A stretch of DNA of 64,000 nt from Mesobacillus foraminis (GCF_004340465.1 NZ_SLVV01000001.1:62001-126000); one strand, 5' to 3'. Positions 18,701 through 27,833 are shown, counted from the stretch's first letter. The notes: generated by a model not told the origin, from the letters alone. Made by a program: numbers and translations.

Positions 18701-18891
18701 GCTCAAATTCCTTTCTGCCCACGTTCTACCTATATTAACGAGTTTAAGTGATAAATAATTTCATGGGAAGACATTTAACTTACTGCATACTGGAGGGTTC
18801 TTCCCAGTAAGCAGTACTAAGGAAAACTAAAAAAGACATTGTCGATTCAGCTCAAAGGTTGTAAAATTTTTCTAAGAGCTGCTATTTAGGG

Positions 18892-20175
18892 ATGGTGATT
18901 TATTTGGAGATCATGAGGCACTTTTTATTCAATCTGTCCTTACTCATTATCTTTATGTATATTTCGTTAATGTGGCTGGACAGGCAAGGGAAGATGTCTT
19001 TTCCCAAACGCGGTATGACCCTCTATTTTATTGCAGCCATCTTCACCTGTTTTTTCTTCTCTTATGAACTTACTGATACAATCCAACTGGACCTTAGGGA
19101 TGTGCCTGTTATCCTTGGCGGACTTTACTTTGGAGTGGGCCCGTTGCTGGCAATTGCAGCCATCTTTATTAGAGGATTTTATGGGTTTGATTCAGGTTTT
19201 ATTGCCAATTTGCTGCTGTACAGCCTTCTTGCAGTCCTGCTTTGGCGTCTCCACCCCTGGTTTATTAAGCAGGTTCCCAAATTCAGACTCATATTTTCTG
19301 TTTCCTTCATTTTCATTATCAGCCTGGTAACGGTAGTCTGCCTGGAATTCATCAACCCTCCAGAAGAAAAAGTTGACGTATGGTTAGCTTACTTATTTAT
19401 ACCACCCATTGGAACGTGCATATTAGCTTATTCTATTGAATTTGTCCGTAAAAACATCCTCTTAAGGAAGCACTTAATAAAATCTAAGAAATTAGAAGTG
19501 GTAGAACAGATGGGGGCGGCCATATCCCATGAAATCCGCAACCCTTTAACCGCTGCAATTGGATTTGTTCAATTGCTCCAGGAGAACGGGGTCACGGCTT
19601 CAAAACGAAAGGAATACCTGTCGCTCGTTAAAGGTGAACTGGAATCGGCTGAAAGAGTGATCCAGGATTATCTGACATTCTCAAAACCCTCGCTGACTTC
19701 AGTAGAAGAATTGAACATCAGAAGAGAACTTGTTCATATTCTGGCGATTATTCAGCCTCTGGCCAACAGGAACTCAGTCCAGATAAAGACAAGCTTTGCC
19801 GGAATTGGATTTATTAACGGTGACAGGCAAAAATTGCACCAATGCTTCTTAAATGTTCTTAAAAACGCCATAGAAGCGATGCCTGCCGGAGGAATTTTAG
19901 AAGTGGAAACTTTATTCAGCGCTTCCCATGTAACTGTAACAATCAGGGACAATGGACTGGGAATGACCAAAGAGCAGCTTGACAGATTGGGAGAGCCCTA
20001 TTACACCACTAAAGAAGGAAAAGGCACCGGATTGGGAATGATGGTGGTCTACAGCATTGTGAGAGCAATGAAAGGAACCCTTCGTGTCGAAAGTGCCCCG
20101 GGTTCTGGTACAGTCTTTCACTTTATTTTCCCATCAGCAAAATCTAAGACTCTGGATTCCTTCCCAATAGAATAA
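18892..20175 (+). CDS. Sensor histidine kinase, 5TM-Lyt type (KinB-like)
   Basis: Membrane sensor kinase of 427 residues. About six N-terminal hydrophobic segments, including LRDVPVILGGLYFGVGPLLA and IRGFYGFDSGF (5TMR-LYT signatures), then HisKA with the phospho-acceptor in AAISHEIRNPLTAAIG, and HATPase motifs: N-box NVLKNAIEAM, G1 DNGLGM, GKGTGLGMMVV. Length and layout match B. subtilis KinB, which feeds Spo0F in the sporulation phosphorelay; that target is inferred. No response regulator is adjacent, as for orphan sporulation kinases. The start is uncertain: ATG 18892 lacks a good ribosome binding site, and TTG 18904 is possible. Confidence 0.88.
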   Translation: MVIYLEIMRHFLFNLSLLIIFMYISLMWLDRQGKMSFPKRGMTLYFIAAIFTCFFFSYELTDTIQLDLRDVPVILGGLYFGVGPLLAIAAIFIRGFYGFDSGFIANLLLYSLLAVLLWRLHPWFIKQVPKFRLIFSVSFIFIISLVTVVCLEFINPPEEKVDVWLAYLFIPPIGTCILAYSIEFVRKNILLRKHLIKSKKLEVVEQMGAAISHEIRNPLTAAIGFVQLLQENGVTASKRKEYLSLVKGELESAERVIQDYLTFSKPSLTSVEELNIRRELVHILAIIQPLANRNSVQIKTSFAGIGFINGDRQKLHQCFLNVLKNAIEAMPAGGILEVETLFSASHVTVTIRDNGLGMTKEQLDRLGEPYYTTKEGKGTGLGMMVVYSIVRAMKGTLRVESAPGSGTVFHFIFPSAKSKTLDSFPIE

Positions 20176-20180
20176 TGAAA

Positions 20181-20208
20181 AAGAGGCAGGGAGAATCCCC
20201 CGCCTCTT
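20181..20208. terminator. Bidirectional terminator between kinase and symporter genes
   Basis: AAGAGGC-GGG / CCC-GCCTCTT stem, T-rich tails on both sides, between two convergent stop codons. Confidence 0.85.
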
Positions 20209-20214
20209 CTCTGT

Positions 20215-21675
20215 TTATGAAACTTCTTTATCACGATCGAAGGTATACTCTTCTTCCCAATACTCGGCGTTCTTGATTCCAAGCTTTTTAGAATTAAAGA
20301 CGGGGTCAAGCCCTTGCTTTTTCTGCTCTTCATAATCCCTTAGAGCGATTAAAGCGGGTTTAGCCAGAAGGACTATGGCAATCAGGTTCAGCCACACCAT
20401 CAGTCCCAGCCCCACATCTCCCAGTGCCCAAGCCAGGGATGCTGTTTTGACTGAACCGTAAAATGTCGCGGCAAGAATCACGATCTTAAGTATAAACATA
20501 GGGAGCTTGCTGTCTTTACCTCTAGTCAGATAAGCAATGTTTGTTTCCGCGATATAGTAATAGGCCATAATGGTAGTAAAAGCGAAAAAGAATAGCGATA
20601 TGGCCACAAATCCTGCACCAAAGCCAGGTATAGCCGTTTCAACTGCAGCTTGGGTAAATCCTGGTCCAGCCTCCACCCCCGGCAAATTCTCCGTCAGGAA
20701 GGTCTTCCCATCTGAGCCCACTGTATTGAAGGAGCCCGTAAATAAAATCATAAACGCTGTGGCAGAGCAAACAAATAATGTATCAATATAGACGGAAAAT
20801 GCCTGGACAAGGCCCTGTTTAGCCGGATGTGAAACCTCTGCTGCAGCTGCGGCATGCGGCCCTGTTCCCTGCCCTGCTTCATTGGAGTAAATCCCTCTCT
20901 TGACACCCCATGCAATGGCACTCCCAATGATCCCTCCAAACATCGAATCTGCACCAAAAGCACTGCTGAATATTAGACCAATGACTCCTGGAAGCTCATT
21001 GATATTCATTCCAACGATAATGAGTGCAACAAGGATGTAGCCGACAGCCATAAAAGGCACAGCATATTGCGCAACTGTTGCAATCCGCTTCACTCCCCCA
21101 AAGATGATTGCCCCTAGGAGAACAACAAGAATCACACCAGTGAGTACCTTGCTCATTCCGAACGCATTCTCCAGTCCCAGGGCAATGGAATTGGACTGAA
21201 TCCCCGGCATCAATAAGCTCATTGCAAGCAAGGCGGAAACCGCAAACAGGACAGCGAACCATTTCTTTCCGATTCCTTTTTCAATATAGTAAGCAGGCCC
21301 TCCACGATAAATCCCGTCTTGTTTAACTTTATAAATCTGCCCAAGTGTTGATTCAACAAATGCACTTCCAGCTCCAATGAAGGCAATTGTCCACATCCAA
21401 AAAACTGCCCCTGGCCCTCCCATTGCGATAGCCGTTGCAGTACCAGCGATATTCCCGGTTCCCACTCTGCCTGAAAGGGCGATTGACAATGCCTGGAAGG
21501 AAGAAACTCCTGCGTCCGAGCTCTTCCCCCTAAACATCAGCAAAACCATATCCTTGATATGCCTGATTTGCAAAAATCTTGTTAAAACAGAAAATAGTAA
21601 GCCAATCCCTAAACAAATGTAAATGACGGGGGTGCTCCATAAGATACCATTTAAACTATTAACCAACGCTTCCAA
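20215..21675 (-). CDS. Alanine/glycine:Na+ symporter (AGCS family)
   Basis: 486-residue secondary transporter that imports Ala, Gly or Gln with Na+. AGCS signatures: ALSGRVGTGNIAGTATAIAM (about 66-85), GGPGAVFWMW, and GIYSNEAGQGTGPHAAAAAE in the middle. About 11 membrane helices; the last 40 residues are hydrophilic (cytoplasmic). The TTG start has GGGAGGG six bases upstream. Monocistronic, with a promoter at 21718-21746. Closest named relatives are AlsT/GlnT; the substrate cannot be fixed from sequence alone. Confidence 0.93.
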   Translation of the reverse strand: MEALVNSLNGILWSTPVIYICLGIGLLFSVLTRFLQIRHIKDMVLLMFRGKSSDAGVSSFQALSIALSGRVGTGNIAGTATAIAMGGPGAVFWMWTIAFIGAGSAFVESTLGQIYKVKQDGIYRGGPAYYIEKGIGKKWFAVLFAVSALLAMSLLMPGIQSNSIALGLENAFGMSKVLTGVILVVLLGAIIFGGVKRIATVAQYAVPFMAVGYILVALIIVGMNINELPGVIGLIFSSAFGADSMFGGIIGSAIAWGVKRGIYSNEAGQGTGPHAAAAAEVSHPAKQGLVQAFSVYIDTLFVCSATAFMILFTGSFNTVGSDGKTFLTENLPGVEAGPGFTQAAVETAIPGFGAGFVAISLFFFAFTTIMAYYYIAETNIAYLTRGKDSKLPMFILKIVILAATFYGSVKTASLAWALGDVGLGLMVWLNLIAIVLLAKPALIALRDYEEQKKQGLDPVFNSKKLGIKNAEYWEEEYTFDRDKEVS

Positions 21676-21717
21676 CTAAATCCCTCCCTTTTTCTATTTA
21701 TATTTTATATATTCTGA

Positions 21718-21746
21718 ATTATATGCAAATTATTAGGCTTGCACAA
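21718..21746 (-). promoter_or_regulatory. SigA promoter of the AGCS symporter
   Basis: TTGTGC (21746-21741), 17-bp spacer, TATAAT (21723-21718), about 45 bp before the TTG start. Confidence 0.65.
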
Positions 21747-21802
21747 TACATCCAGTAAAACTTTTTTCAAAACTATGTCAGAAAAGTTTACAAAAAAAAA
21801 AA

Positions 21803-21822
21803 ACGACCGGATGTCCGGTCGT
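21803..21822 (-). terminator. Rho-independent terminator of the DUF2382 gene
   Basis: ACGACCGGA / TCCGGTCGT perfect stem, followed on the minus strand by 12 T residues. Confidence 0.92.
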
Positions 21823-21833
21823 CTTTAATGGCA

Positions 21834-22739
21834 CTACTCTCTGTCTTTATAATCGCTGCTCATGTTTCTATCAATAACTTTCTCATCACCGTCTGTTTCC
21901 ACTCTGGCTTCTTCGCGCTTAACACTTTCTACTACACGCTCGGTATCCTCTACTTCTCTTTTCCCAATAACAAGCTCTTCAGACACCACTGGCTGTTTGT
22001 GCACTTCTACTCTTTCTTCCATGATCGGCACTCGGATTGTTTCATCTTCATTGGCAATGGTTCCATCGAAATCTTCTTCGTTTACTGAGCGTCGTTCTAC
22101 ATATACCTCTTCACGAGTAACAGGTATATTTATATTTTGCTGCTCTTCCACCACTTCCTTGTGGATTTCAACTTCGCCTGCCTGAACGCGATCTTTCGAG
22201 ATGTTCAATTGCTCTTCTCTAAGCTGCATGCTTCGTTCTTCCGTTCTTTCATCGCCGTATTCATTTACGGGGCTGTTAACAACATCATTGGACTCTTCTG
22301 TATAAGCTGTGCTGCTTTGCAGATTAGCTTCATTGCCAACAAATGAAGTCTGTTCAGGCACTAAACCTTCTGTTAATAGAATAATTCTTCCTTCACGCAC
22401 ATCTTCTTCATATTCTCTTGCAGCCTCTTCTGTTAATCCGATTTGGACAAGACGGTCATTAAGGGAGGCTGAATTTCCTCCAAGATTCTCGTCACCATCA
22501 AATACGTTCATCAGATTATGCCAGAATCCGCCTGACCTGTTATCTTGATTTTCATCAGTTACTACGTGATCTACTGATTCAGTCGACACCCCTGTCCTGT
22601 TTTCAAACCCCGCAGGCAAATCAGGAGTATCCCCAATTATTGAAAAATCCTGAACGGAGTATCCATCTTCTTTAAATCTTTCAATTGCTTGTATTAAATC
22701 AGATTGATTTTCATATACGCCAACTACTTCTTTAGCCAT
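21834..22739 (-). CDS. General stress protein: YflT-type N-domain plus DUF2382 (YsnF-like)
   Basis: 301 residues, strongly acidic and soluble. The N-terminal about 120 residues match the general-stress 17M/YflT fold (VVGVYENQSDLIQAIERFKE, then DRLVQIGLTEEAAREYEEDV, GRIILLTE). The C-terminal half is DUF2382, the YsnF/AvaK family: EEQLNISKDRVQAGEVEIHK, then PVTREEVYVERRSV and VPIMEERVEVHKQPVVSEEL, a set of short beta repeats. The role is unknown beyond stress induction in relatives. A SigB-like promoter lies 70 bp upstream and RsbR paralogues are next door, which fits stress control. Confidence 0.9.
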   Translation of the reverse strand: MAKEVVGVYENQSDLIQAIERFKEDGYSVQDFSIIGDTPDLPAGFENRTGVSTESVDHVVTDENQDNRSGGFWHNLMNVFDGDENLGGNSASLNDRLVQIGLTEEAAREYEEDVREGRIILLTEGLVPEQTSFVGNEANLQSSTAYTEESNDVVNSPVNEYGDERTEERSMQLREEQLNISKDRVQAGEVEIHKEVVEEQQNINIPVTREEVYVERRSVNEEDFDGTIANEDETIRVPIMEERVEVHKQPVVSEELVIGKREVEDTERVVESVKREEARVETDGDEKVIDRNMSSDYKDRE

Positions 22740-22806
22740 CTTTGATTCCCTCCATTCAATATATATCCAACATCGTTATACCCATTAACAACGGGTTAGT
22801 TCTTTA

Positions 22807-22833
22807 TTACCCCGACAAATGAACAGGTTAAAC
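22807..22833 (-). promoter_or_regulatory. Candidate SigB promoter of the DUF2382 gene
   Basis: Minus strand GTTTAA (22833-22828), 15-bp spacer, GGGTAA (22812-22807), close to the SigB consensus GTTTAA/GGGTAT. It ends about 68 bp before the ATG. Confidence 0.6.
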
Positions 22834-22854
22834 CTCTTGCTGCAAAATCACAAA

Positions 22855-22884
22855 GCGGCCCCTCCCTGTTTAGGGAAGAGCCGC
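22855..22884 (-). terminator. Rho-independent terminator of the rsbR-like gene
   Basis: GCGGC and TCCCT arms with internal mismatches around loop gttt; T-rich tail on the minus strand. It lies just upstream of the SigB box. Confidence 0.65.
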
Positions 22885-22898
22885 TGGCAATAATAGAT

Positions 22899-23741
22899 TT
22901 AACGGTATTGTATCTTGGAAGCCAGAGCTTTAGCAAGATTGGTCTCGATTTCAACGTCCTTAAATGATAATCCCAATTGTACAGCGGTGGATGCAATTTC
23001 CGGCCTGATACCGGACAGAGTGGTTTTCACACCAATCAGTTTTAAAGCACTGATCAGCTGAAATATCTGCTGAGCTACCATCGTGTCAATCATGACAACC
23101 CCCGAAAGATCAATGCATAAATGCTCTACATTGCGTACTGCACATTGATTGAGTGTGTTTTCAATAATCATTTTAGCACGGGCTGTATCAATGTCGCCTA
23201 CCAGCGGCAGCAGAGCTGTTACACGGGTTAGGGATATAACGGGCGAACTTAGTTCATTGATCATTTCCTGCTGGGCTTTCAGCTGATAGGTTGAGTAGTG
23301 ATAGGTTTCCTCTGTAAACTTTAAAATGACACTGTCGATCACTTTAACGATGATCAGATGCCATTGGTCCAATTGTCCAGCCTTGACCTTTTCCGGATAT
23401 TTCTCTGCAAACTCGTGGACTGCTTCCAAATACTGCTCCCGGGTCCTCATGAACTCCCTGATGACGAAATGAATGGGAGTATCCAGATGCTGCTGATCAG
23501 AAGCAATTTTATGAATCCATTTGTCAAATTCAAAAGAAAATTTATCGCGGTCTGTTTTAAATAATTCAATAAAATGCTCATGAAATTCATAATTCTGTTT
23601 CTTTACATTTGCTATTACCTTCTCATCGGTGGATGCATAAACGCCTTTGGGATCACTCTTATCTAATCCTTTATACCATTCTTCGGTAAAATCCCTTGCT
23701 TTGATCAGCAAGAATTCATACAAGTCCTTATTTTTATGCAA
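22899..23741 (-). CDS. RsbR-type stressosome protein with C-terminal STAS domain
   Basis: 280 residues. The N-terminal half (1 to about 150) is an all-helical, globin-like RsbR sensor domain; the C-terminal STAS domain follows a helix ending ELSSPVISL. Both stressosome phospho-acceptor threonines are present, in VGDIDTARAK (Thr186) and MIDTMVAQQI (Thr220), with the same 34-residue spacing as Thr171/Thr205 of RsbRA. RsbR paralogues co-assemble with RsbS and RsbT and gate SigB. No rsbS/rsbT is adjacent, so this is one of the scattered paralogues (RsbRB/RC/RD style). Confidence 0.9.
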   Translation of the reverse strand: MHKNKDLYEFLLIKARDFTEEWYKGLDKSDPKGVYASTDEKVIANVKKQNYEFHEHFIELFKTDRDKFSFEFDKWIHKIASDQQHLDTPIHFVIREFMRTREQYLEAVHEFAEKYPEKVKAGQLDQWHLIIVKVIDSVILKFTEETYHYSTYQLKAQQEMINELSSPVISLTRVTALLPLVGDIDTARAKMIIENTLNQCAVRNVEHLCIDLSGVVMIDTMVAQQIFQLISALKLIGVKTTLSGIRPEIASTAVQLGLSFKDVEIETNLAKALASKIQYR

Positions 23742-23777
23742 ACCAAGTTCTCCTCCCTCGACAAAATTTCTTTTTAG

Positions 23778-24809
23778 TTATATTATTTGCCGTCCATCCT
23801 GTGCCAAAGCATAGTAAATCCCATGCTGCAAGGTTTGAAAACATTGATACTTGGTGAAATTAAATCCGGAGTTTGTCATGATCAAGCCAAGTTCGGCCGA
23901 TACCCCTACCAGGATCATTTCCGTCCCAATCAGAGATGCTGCGGCTCCCAGCCTTTCTATCATATGGGCCGTGTAGTTATCTACTTCTAGATGCAAGCCT
24001 GTAAGATCAACAACTAAATATCTGGCCTGGTTTTTCGGCAGGCTGTACAGCGTCTTTTCGATCATATCATCCCCGCGGCTGCTGTCGTATCTTCCGACAA
24101 GAGGTACCACCACAATTCCCTCGAGGACAGGGATAATTGGGGAAGACAATTCTTTGACCAGCCCTTTGAGCTCGCTCGTCTGTTTTTCGACCATATTTTC
24201 AAGCCTTCTAATTTCTTCTGATTCTTTATTCCTTGTTAGCTCATGGATGTTCTTTGTCACCGTAATATTAGAAGGGAAGTATTCAATAAGGTCATAATCT
24301 TTCCCTTCCAACTGGCTCTCCAACACTTTAAACCAAAGGTTTTCTCCAAATAGACCAGAAAAAATTCCGGCATAATGGGCTGGCAGGTAGGTGCCAGCGT
24401 GTTTCTTTCCCTGTTCTTTATTGATTTTATATTCCCAGCTGTTTTGCAGCCTGATTTTCAAAGTTCTTTTATCCAGATCCAGCTCACTGACAACGGCCCT
24501 TCCCCAGCCTGCCGATGCATAAGTATTCGGCACAAGCTCCGCCGCTTCAGGGATACTTACACTTTTTAATTCACGGAAATAATCCCCGACTAGCAAACCC
24601 TGGCGAAACCCTGTAGCCTCAAGTACCAGGCTGGCGGCATCCTCACCCGATATTTCCTCGATTGTGTCAAAAAAGGTCTTCATAGCCGAAGTGATCCAGA
24701 AAAGAACTGCATCCTGCTGCTCAAACAAGAATTGTCCCTTCTCAATATCCCAGCTGAAATTCAGCCCGCCGACATTGATGTTTGAATCCGAAGAATATCT
24801 TCCAGTCAT
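23778..24809 (-). CDS. V4R-like sensor domain fused to a STAS domain (RsbR-like)
   Basis: 343 residues. The N-terminal about 190 residues look like a V4R/XylR-N type ligand-binding domain (EATGFRQGLLVGDYFRE, then PAHYAGIFSGLFGENLWFKV and GKDYDLIEYFPS), followed by a coiled-coil (EEIRRLENMVEKQTSELKGL, about 197-216) and a STAS domain from about 225. The linker KELSSPIIPV is the RsbR type. The two stressosome threonines are replaced: VGRYDSSRG (Ser243) and LEVDNYTAH (Asn278, one-residue insertion before it). ATG start. It lies 36 bp upstream of the rsbR-like gene, same strand, probably one transcript. Confidence 0.8.
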   Translation of the reverse strand: MTGRYSSDSNINVGGLNFSWDIEKGQFLFEQQDAVLFWITSAMKTFFDTIEEISGEDAASLVLEATGFRQGLLVGDYFRELKSVSIPEAAELVPNTYASAGWGRAVVSELDLDKRTLKIRLQNSWEYKINKEQGKKHAGTYLPAHYAGIFSGLFGENLWFKVLESQLEGKDYDLIEYFPSNITVTKNIHELTRNKESEEIRRLENMVEKQTSELKGLVKELSSPIIPVLEGIVVVPLVGRYDSSRGDDMIEKTLYSLPKNQARYLVVDLTGLHLEVDNYTAHMIERLGAAASLIGTEMILVGVSAELGLIMTNSGFNFTKYQCFQTLQHGIYYALAQDGRQII

Positions 24810-25112
24810 AAAAAAATCCTCCCACCATTGATGTTATGTATAAATAAGTGCTGCTGACCAGGTCGGCAGTACGGAACAGATGTCTACTCTGCTTAGTTTA
24901 CCTTGTTTACATTGAGGATGTCTATCTATACAGCGTCTCCTGAAAATGAGTATTCTTTCAAAATATTTGGCAGCTTAAGCCATTTTCAGCATAGGCATTA
25001 TAAAAGAGTTTTAGTTAAAGTTTCCTGCTTACCTTTAATTTCAAAAAGTCAGTTGACTTTGTCGCTCTTCTACTTAAATAATAGCAAAGGAGAAATAAAG
25101 GAGTGTTTAAGT
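24810..25112. other. Divergent intergenic region before yfkAB
   Basis: Holds a likely SigA promoter for yfkAB (25053-25082) and a 9-bp inverted repeat, CTGAAAATG (24940-24948) / CATTTTCAG (24981-24989), of unknown role. An upstream in-frame extension of yfkAB is open but lacks a ribosome binding site. Confidence 0.4.
25053..25082 (+). promoter_or_regulatory. Probable SigA promoter of yfkAB
   Basis: TTGACT (25053-25058), 18-bp spacer, AATAAT (25077-25082), about 30 bp before the ATG. Confidence 0.4.
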
Positions 25113-26255
25113 ATGGCTGTTAGGTTGAAGAAAAAGATTACCCCCAAGTTTGATCCTTGGGAAGCCTATATGGACATAACTCAATATGGAAAGCAAGTGT
25201 TATCCAATATTGAGTTTACCACAACGACATTGTGCAATATGCGCTGTGAACACTGTGCTGTTGGTTATACTCTGAGCCCTAAAGACCCAGAGGGGCTTCC
25301 AATTGAGCTGCTCTTAAAACGGCTGGATGAAATACCATTGCTGCGTTCGATCAGCATTACAGGCGGGGAACCGATGCTTTCGATTAAATCAGTGGAAAAT
25401 TATGTACTTCCCCTGCTGAAATATGCCCATGACAGGGGCGTGTATACTCAAATCAATTCTAACTTAACATTAGATCTTGACCGCTATGAAAAAATCATTC
25501 CCTTCCTGGACGTTTTACATATTTCACACAACTGGGGCACAGAACAGGATTTCATTGAAGCAGGTTTTGCCAATATGGCTCGAAAGCCTACCTATTCACA
25601 GCGGGAAACTCTTTTTAAAAAAATGATAGAGAACAGCAGGATCATATCTGAAAGTGGCGTACTGGTGTCGGCCGAAACCATGCTGAATAAGCGGACTTTG
25701 CCCCATTTGGGGAAAATCCATACACAAATCGTTGACGAAATGGGCTGTAAACGGCATGAAATCCACCCTATGTACCCTTCTGACTATGCATCCTCTCTTG
25801 ATACTTTAAGTTTAGATGCAATCCGTGATGCCATCCATTACTTGCTGGATATCCGTGACAAGGATACCTGGATGCTGTTCGGCACCCTTCCATTCTATGC
25901 GTGCAGTCAAAAGGAGCAGGATCTTGAGTTAATCCGGCGCCTCTTCTCTGAAAAGAATGTAACCGTCCGAAATGATCCCGACGGACGTTCGAGACTGAAT
26001 ATAAATATTTTCAGCGGGGATGTCATTGTAACTGATTTTGGGGATACCCCTCCACTCGGAAACATAAAAACAACCAAACTGGAGGATGCCTATCAAGCCT
26101 GGGCAAAAACCAATCTTGCGGCGTCCCTTAACTGCCATTGCCCGGGTGCAGGCTGTCTGGGTCCAAATGTCCTTGTAAAGGATCGATACTATCCAGAAAC
26201 CGACTTTAATACCCGAAAAGCCAGCATTGATGTAAAAAATATGGCAACACAGTAA
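25113..26255 (+). CDS. yfkAB: Radical SAM/CxCxxxxC protein YfkAB
   Basis: Radical SAM enzyme of unknown reaction, conserved in Bacillales. 380 residues from the ATG at 25113, which has AAAGGAG nine bases upstream. The Fe-S motif is TTTTLCNMRCEHCAVGY (CxxxxxC-type spacing C-NMR-C-EH-C, about 44-58), the SAM-binding motif ITGGEPM, and the C-terminal family signature NCHCPGAGCLGPN (CxCxxxxC), probably a second metal or cluster site. In B. subtilis the gene is split/annotated as yfkA-yfkB; here it is one intact frame. Monocistronic with a very strong terminator. Confidence 0.93.
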   Translation: MAVRLKKKITPKFDPWEAYMDITQYGKQVLSNIEFTTTTLCNMRCEHCAVGYTLSPKDPEGLPIELLLKRLDEIPLLRSISITGGEPMLSIKSVENYVLPLLKYAHDRGVYTQINSNLTLDLDRYEKIIPFLDVLHISHNWGTEQDFIEAGFANMARKPTYSQRETLFKKMIENSRIISESGVLVSAETMLNKRTLPHLGKIHTQIVDEMGCKRHEIHPMYPSDYASSLDTLSLDAIRDAIHYLLDIRDKDTWMLFGTLPFYACSQKEQDLELIRRLFSEKNVTVRNDPDGRSRLNINIFSGDVIVTDFGDTPPLGNIKTTKLEDAYQAWAKTNLAASLNCHCPGAGCLGPNVLVKDRYYPETDFNTRKASIDVKNMATQ

Positions 26256-26292
26256 AAGGTATTGAAAAGGAAATTCCTTTTCAATACCTTTT
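26254..26292. terminator. Strong bidirectional terminator between yfkAB and aroD
   Basis: 19-bp perfect stem AAAAGGTATTGAAAAGGAA with a 1-nt centre (functionally a smaller loop); T-rich ends in both directions. Confidence 0.9.
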
Positions 26293-26356
26293 CTTTCGTT
26301 GGTCCACAGTCTACAAAAGATACCGTAGTGGAGTTATGTATTGGAGTGCCGCTTCC

Positions 26357-27121
26357 TCATCTATTTTGATGGAGCAAGGACAAAACATTCCTTAACTCAT
26401 GGACAGCAACCTGGCCGGGAGCCGAGGCCTTTTTGGCAGCGCCGAAGGTCACTGCAGAACCAAACAGCTCCCCTGTTAAACGGCTGATCAATCCCTTTCC
26501 AGCCATTGACATCGTAATGATCGGCCGGTCAGAGTACTGGTCATTCATTGACAGTGTAGCCTCCAATAACGTCAATACATCATTTGCAGAATTGGGCATT
26601 ACGGCAATTTTGGGAAAATCAGCCCCCAGTTCCTGGGCTCTGCATAATCTCGCTATGATTTCCTCTTTAGGCGGAGTTTTTTCAAAGTCATGGTTGCTGA
26701 TGATGACATAAACCTTGTTAGAATGTGCCGCATCAACAAGCACCTTCACATCCTCTTCCCTGTTAAAAAGCTCGACATCAATAATGTCAACCAGCCCAGA
26801 CTCTGCAACCTTCTTGTTCAATTTTACATAACCTTCCTGACCTAGTTCCTTTTCTCCACCCTCTTTGGCACTTCGGAACGTAAAAATAAGGGGAGTTTCC
26901 GGCAATAATGCCCTTATTTTAGTTAGAGCCTCCTCCACTTTTTCGGTATCCTCCACTTGATCAAAGAAATCGGCACGCCACTCGACGATATCTCCATCGA
27001 TGTTCCTCAGAGCCCCCGCTTCTGCTACTATCTCCATAAGTGTTCTCCCTACAAGTGGAACACATATTTTAGGTGCACCTTCCCCAATATTTACGCCTTT
27101 AATTGTTATCGTCTGTTTCAA
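26357..27121 (-). CDS. aroD: 3-dehydroquinate dehydratase, type I
   Basis: Third step of the shikimate pathway; forms a Schiff base with dehydroquinate. 254 residues, the usual length of type I enzymes. The catalytic His is in VIISNHDFEKTP (His144) and the Schiff-base Lys in FPKIAVMPNSANDV (Lys171). Further signatures are DIVEWRADFFD (about 44-54), PLIFTFRSAKEGG, and C-terminal MSMAGKGLISRLTGELFGSAVTFGA. ATG start. It lies 163 bp downstream of aroK on the same strand but behind aroK's terminator, so at least partly independent. Confidence 0.97.
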   Translation of the reverse strand: MKQTITIKGVNIGEGAPKICVPLVGRTLMEIVAEAGALRNIDGDIVEWRADFFDQVEDTEKVEEALTKIRALLPETPLIFTFRSAKEGGEKELGQEGYVKLNKKVAESGLVDIIDVELFNREEDVKVLVDAAHSNKVYVIISNHDFEKTPPKEEIIARLCRAQELGADFPKIAVMPNSANDVLTLLEATLSMNDQYSDRPIITMSMAGKGLISRLTGELFGSAVTFGAAKKASAPGQVAVHELRNVLSLLHQNR

Positions 27122-27234
27122 AATCTTCTCTCCTATCCATTATGCGGATTTCATCTATCTTTTTTACGACCACTGATTACAGCCGTTTGAAAATACCGAA
27201 TTGCAAAGAATAAATAGCTTTTTCTATAAAAATA

Positions 27235-27259
27235 GTGACCTTCCCGAAATAAAGGTCAC
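27235..27259 (-). terminator. Rho-independent terminator of aroK
   Basis: GTGACCTT / AAGGTCAC stem, 9-nt loop, then TATTTTT on the minus strand. Confidence 0.8.
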
Positions 27260-27284
27260 CACTTCCTGATTTAAGCCCATACCT

Positions 27285-27833
27285 CTAATCGTAAAGCTCC
27301 CATGCCAACTTTAATGAGTCAACGATATAGTCTGCTACTTCTTCCATTTCCTGATTATCGGTACTTACCTTTGAATGATGGACTGAATAGATTTCCTGCC
27401 TTTTATAGAAAAGCTCCTCTATTTCCTCAAGCGACCTGTCCTGAAGGACTGGACGGCTGTCAATGATTAAGCTGATTCTTTCCTTCCATGATTCCCAGGA
27501 CAAATCTAGAAAGAATACAATGCAGGAAGAGAGGCAGACATTCCTGATTTCCTCCTGTAAAAAAGCTCCTCCCCCAACAGAGATGATTTGTAATTTCTGC
27601 TGGCAATAATCGATAATCATGCTTTTCTCTCTTTCACGAAAAGCCTTTTCACCAATTGAACTGAATATTTGAGAGACAGGCATTTGATATTCTTTTTCAA
27701 TTTCCTCATCAATATCGACGAAGTCCCGGTAAAGCTTTTTTGCCACCAGCTTGCCGATTGTCGTTTTGCCGACACCCATAAACCCAATAAACACTATACT
27801 TTTCTCTTTCAACGGTACTTCCCGGTTAAACAA
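27285..27833 (-). CDS. aroK: Shikimate kinase
   Basis: Phosphorylates shikimate to shikimate-3-phosphate. 182 residues. Walker A GFMGVGKTTIGK (about 17-28), the shikimate-binding DIDEEIEKEY (Asp34 region) and FREREK (Arg58-type), GGG motif in ISVGGGAFL, and lid Arg in LIIDSRPVLQ. The TTG start at 27833 has GGAGG eleven bases upstream. Its promoter overlaps a 20-bp palindrome. Confidence 0.94.
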   Translation of the reverse strand: MFNREVPLKEKSIVFIGFMGVGKTTIGKLVAKKLYRDFVDIDEEIEKEYQMPVSQIFSSIGEKAFREREKSMIIDYCQQKLQIISVGGGAFLQEEIRNVCLSSCIVFFLDLSWESWKERISLIIDSRPVLQDRSLEEIEELFYKRQEIYSVHHSKVSTDNQEMEEVADYIVDSLKLAWELYD

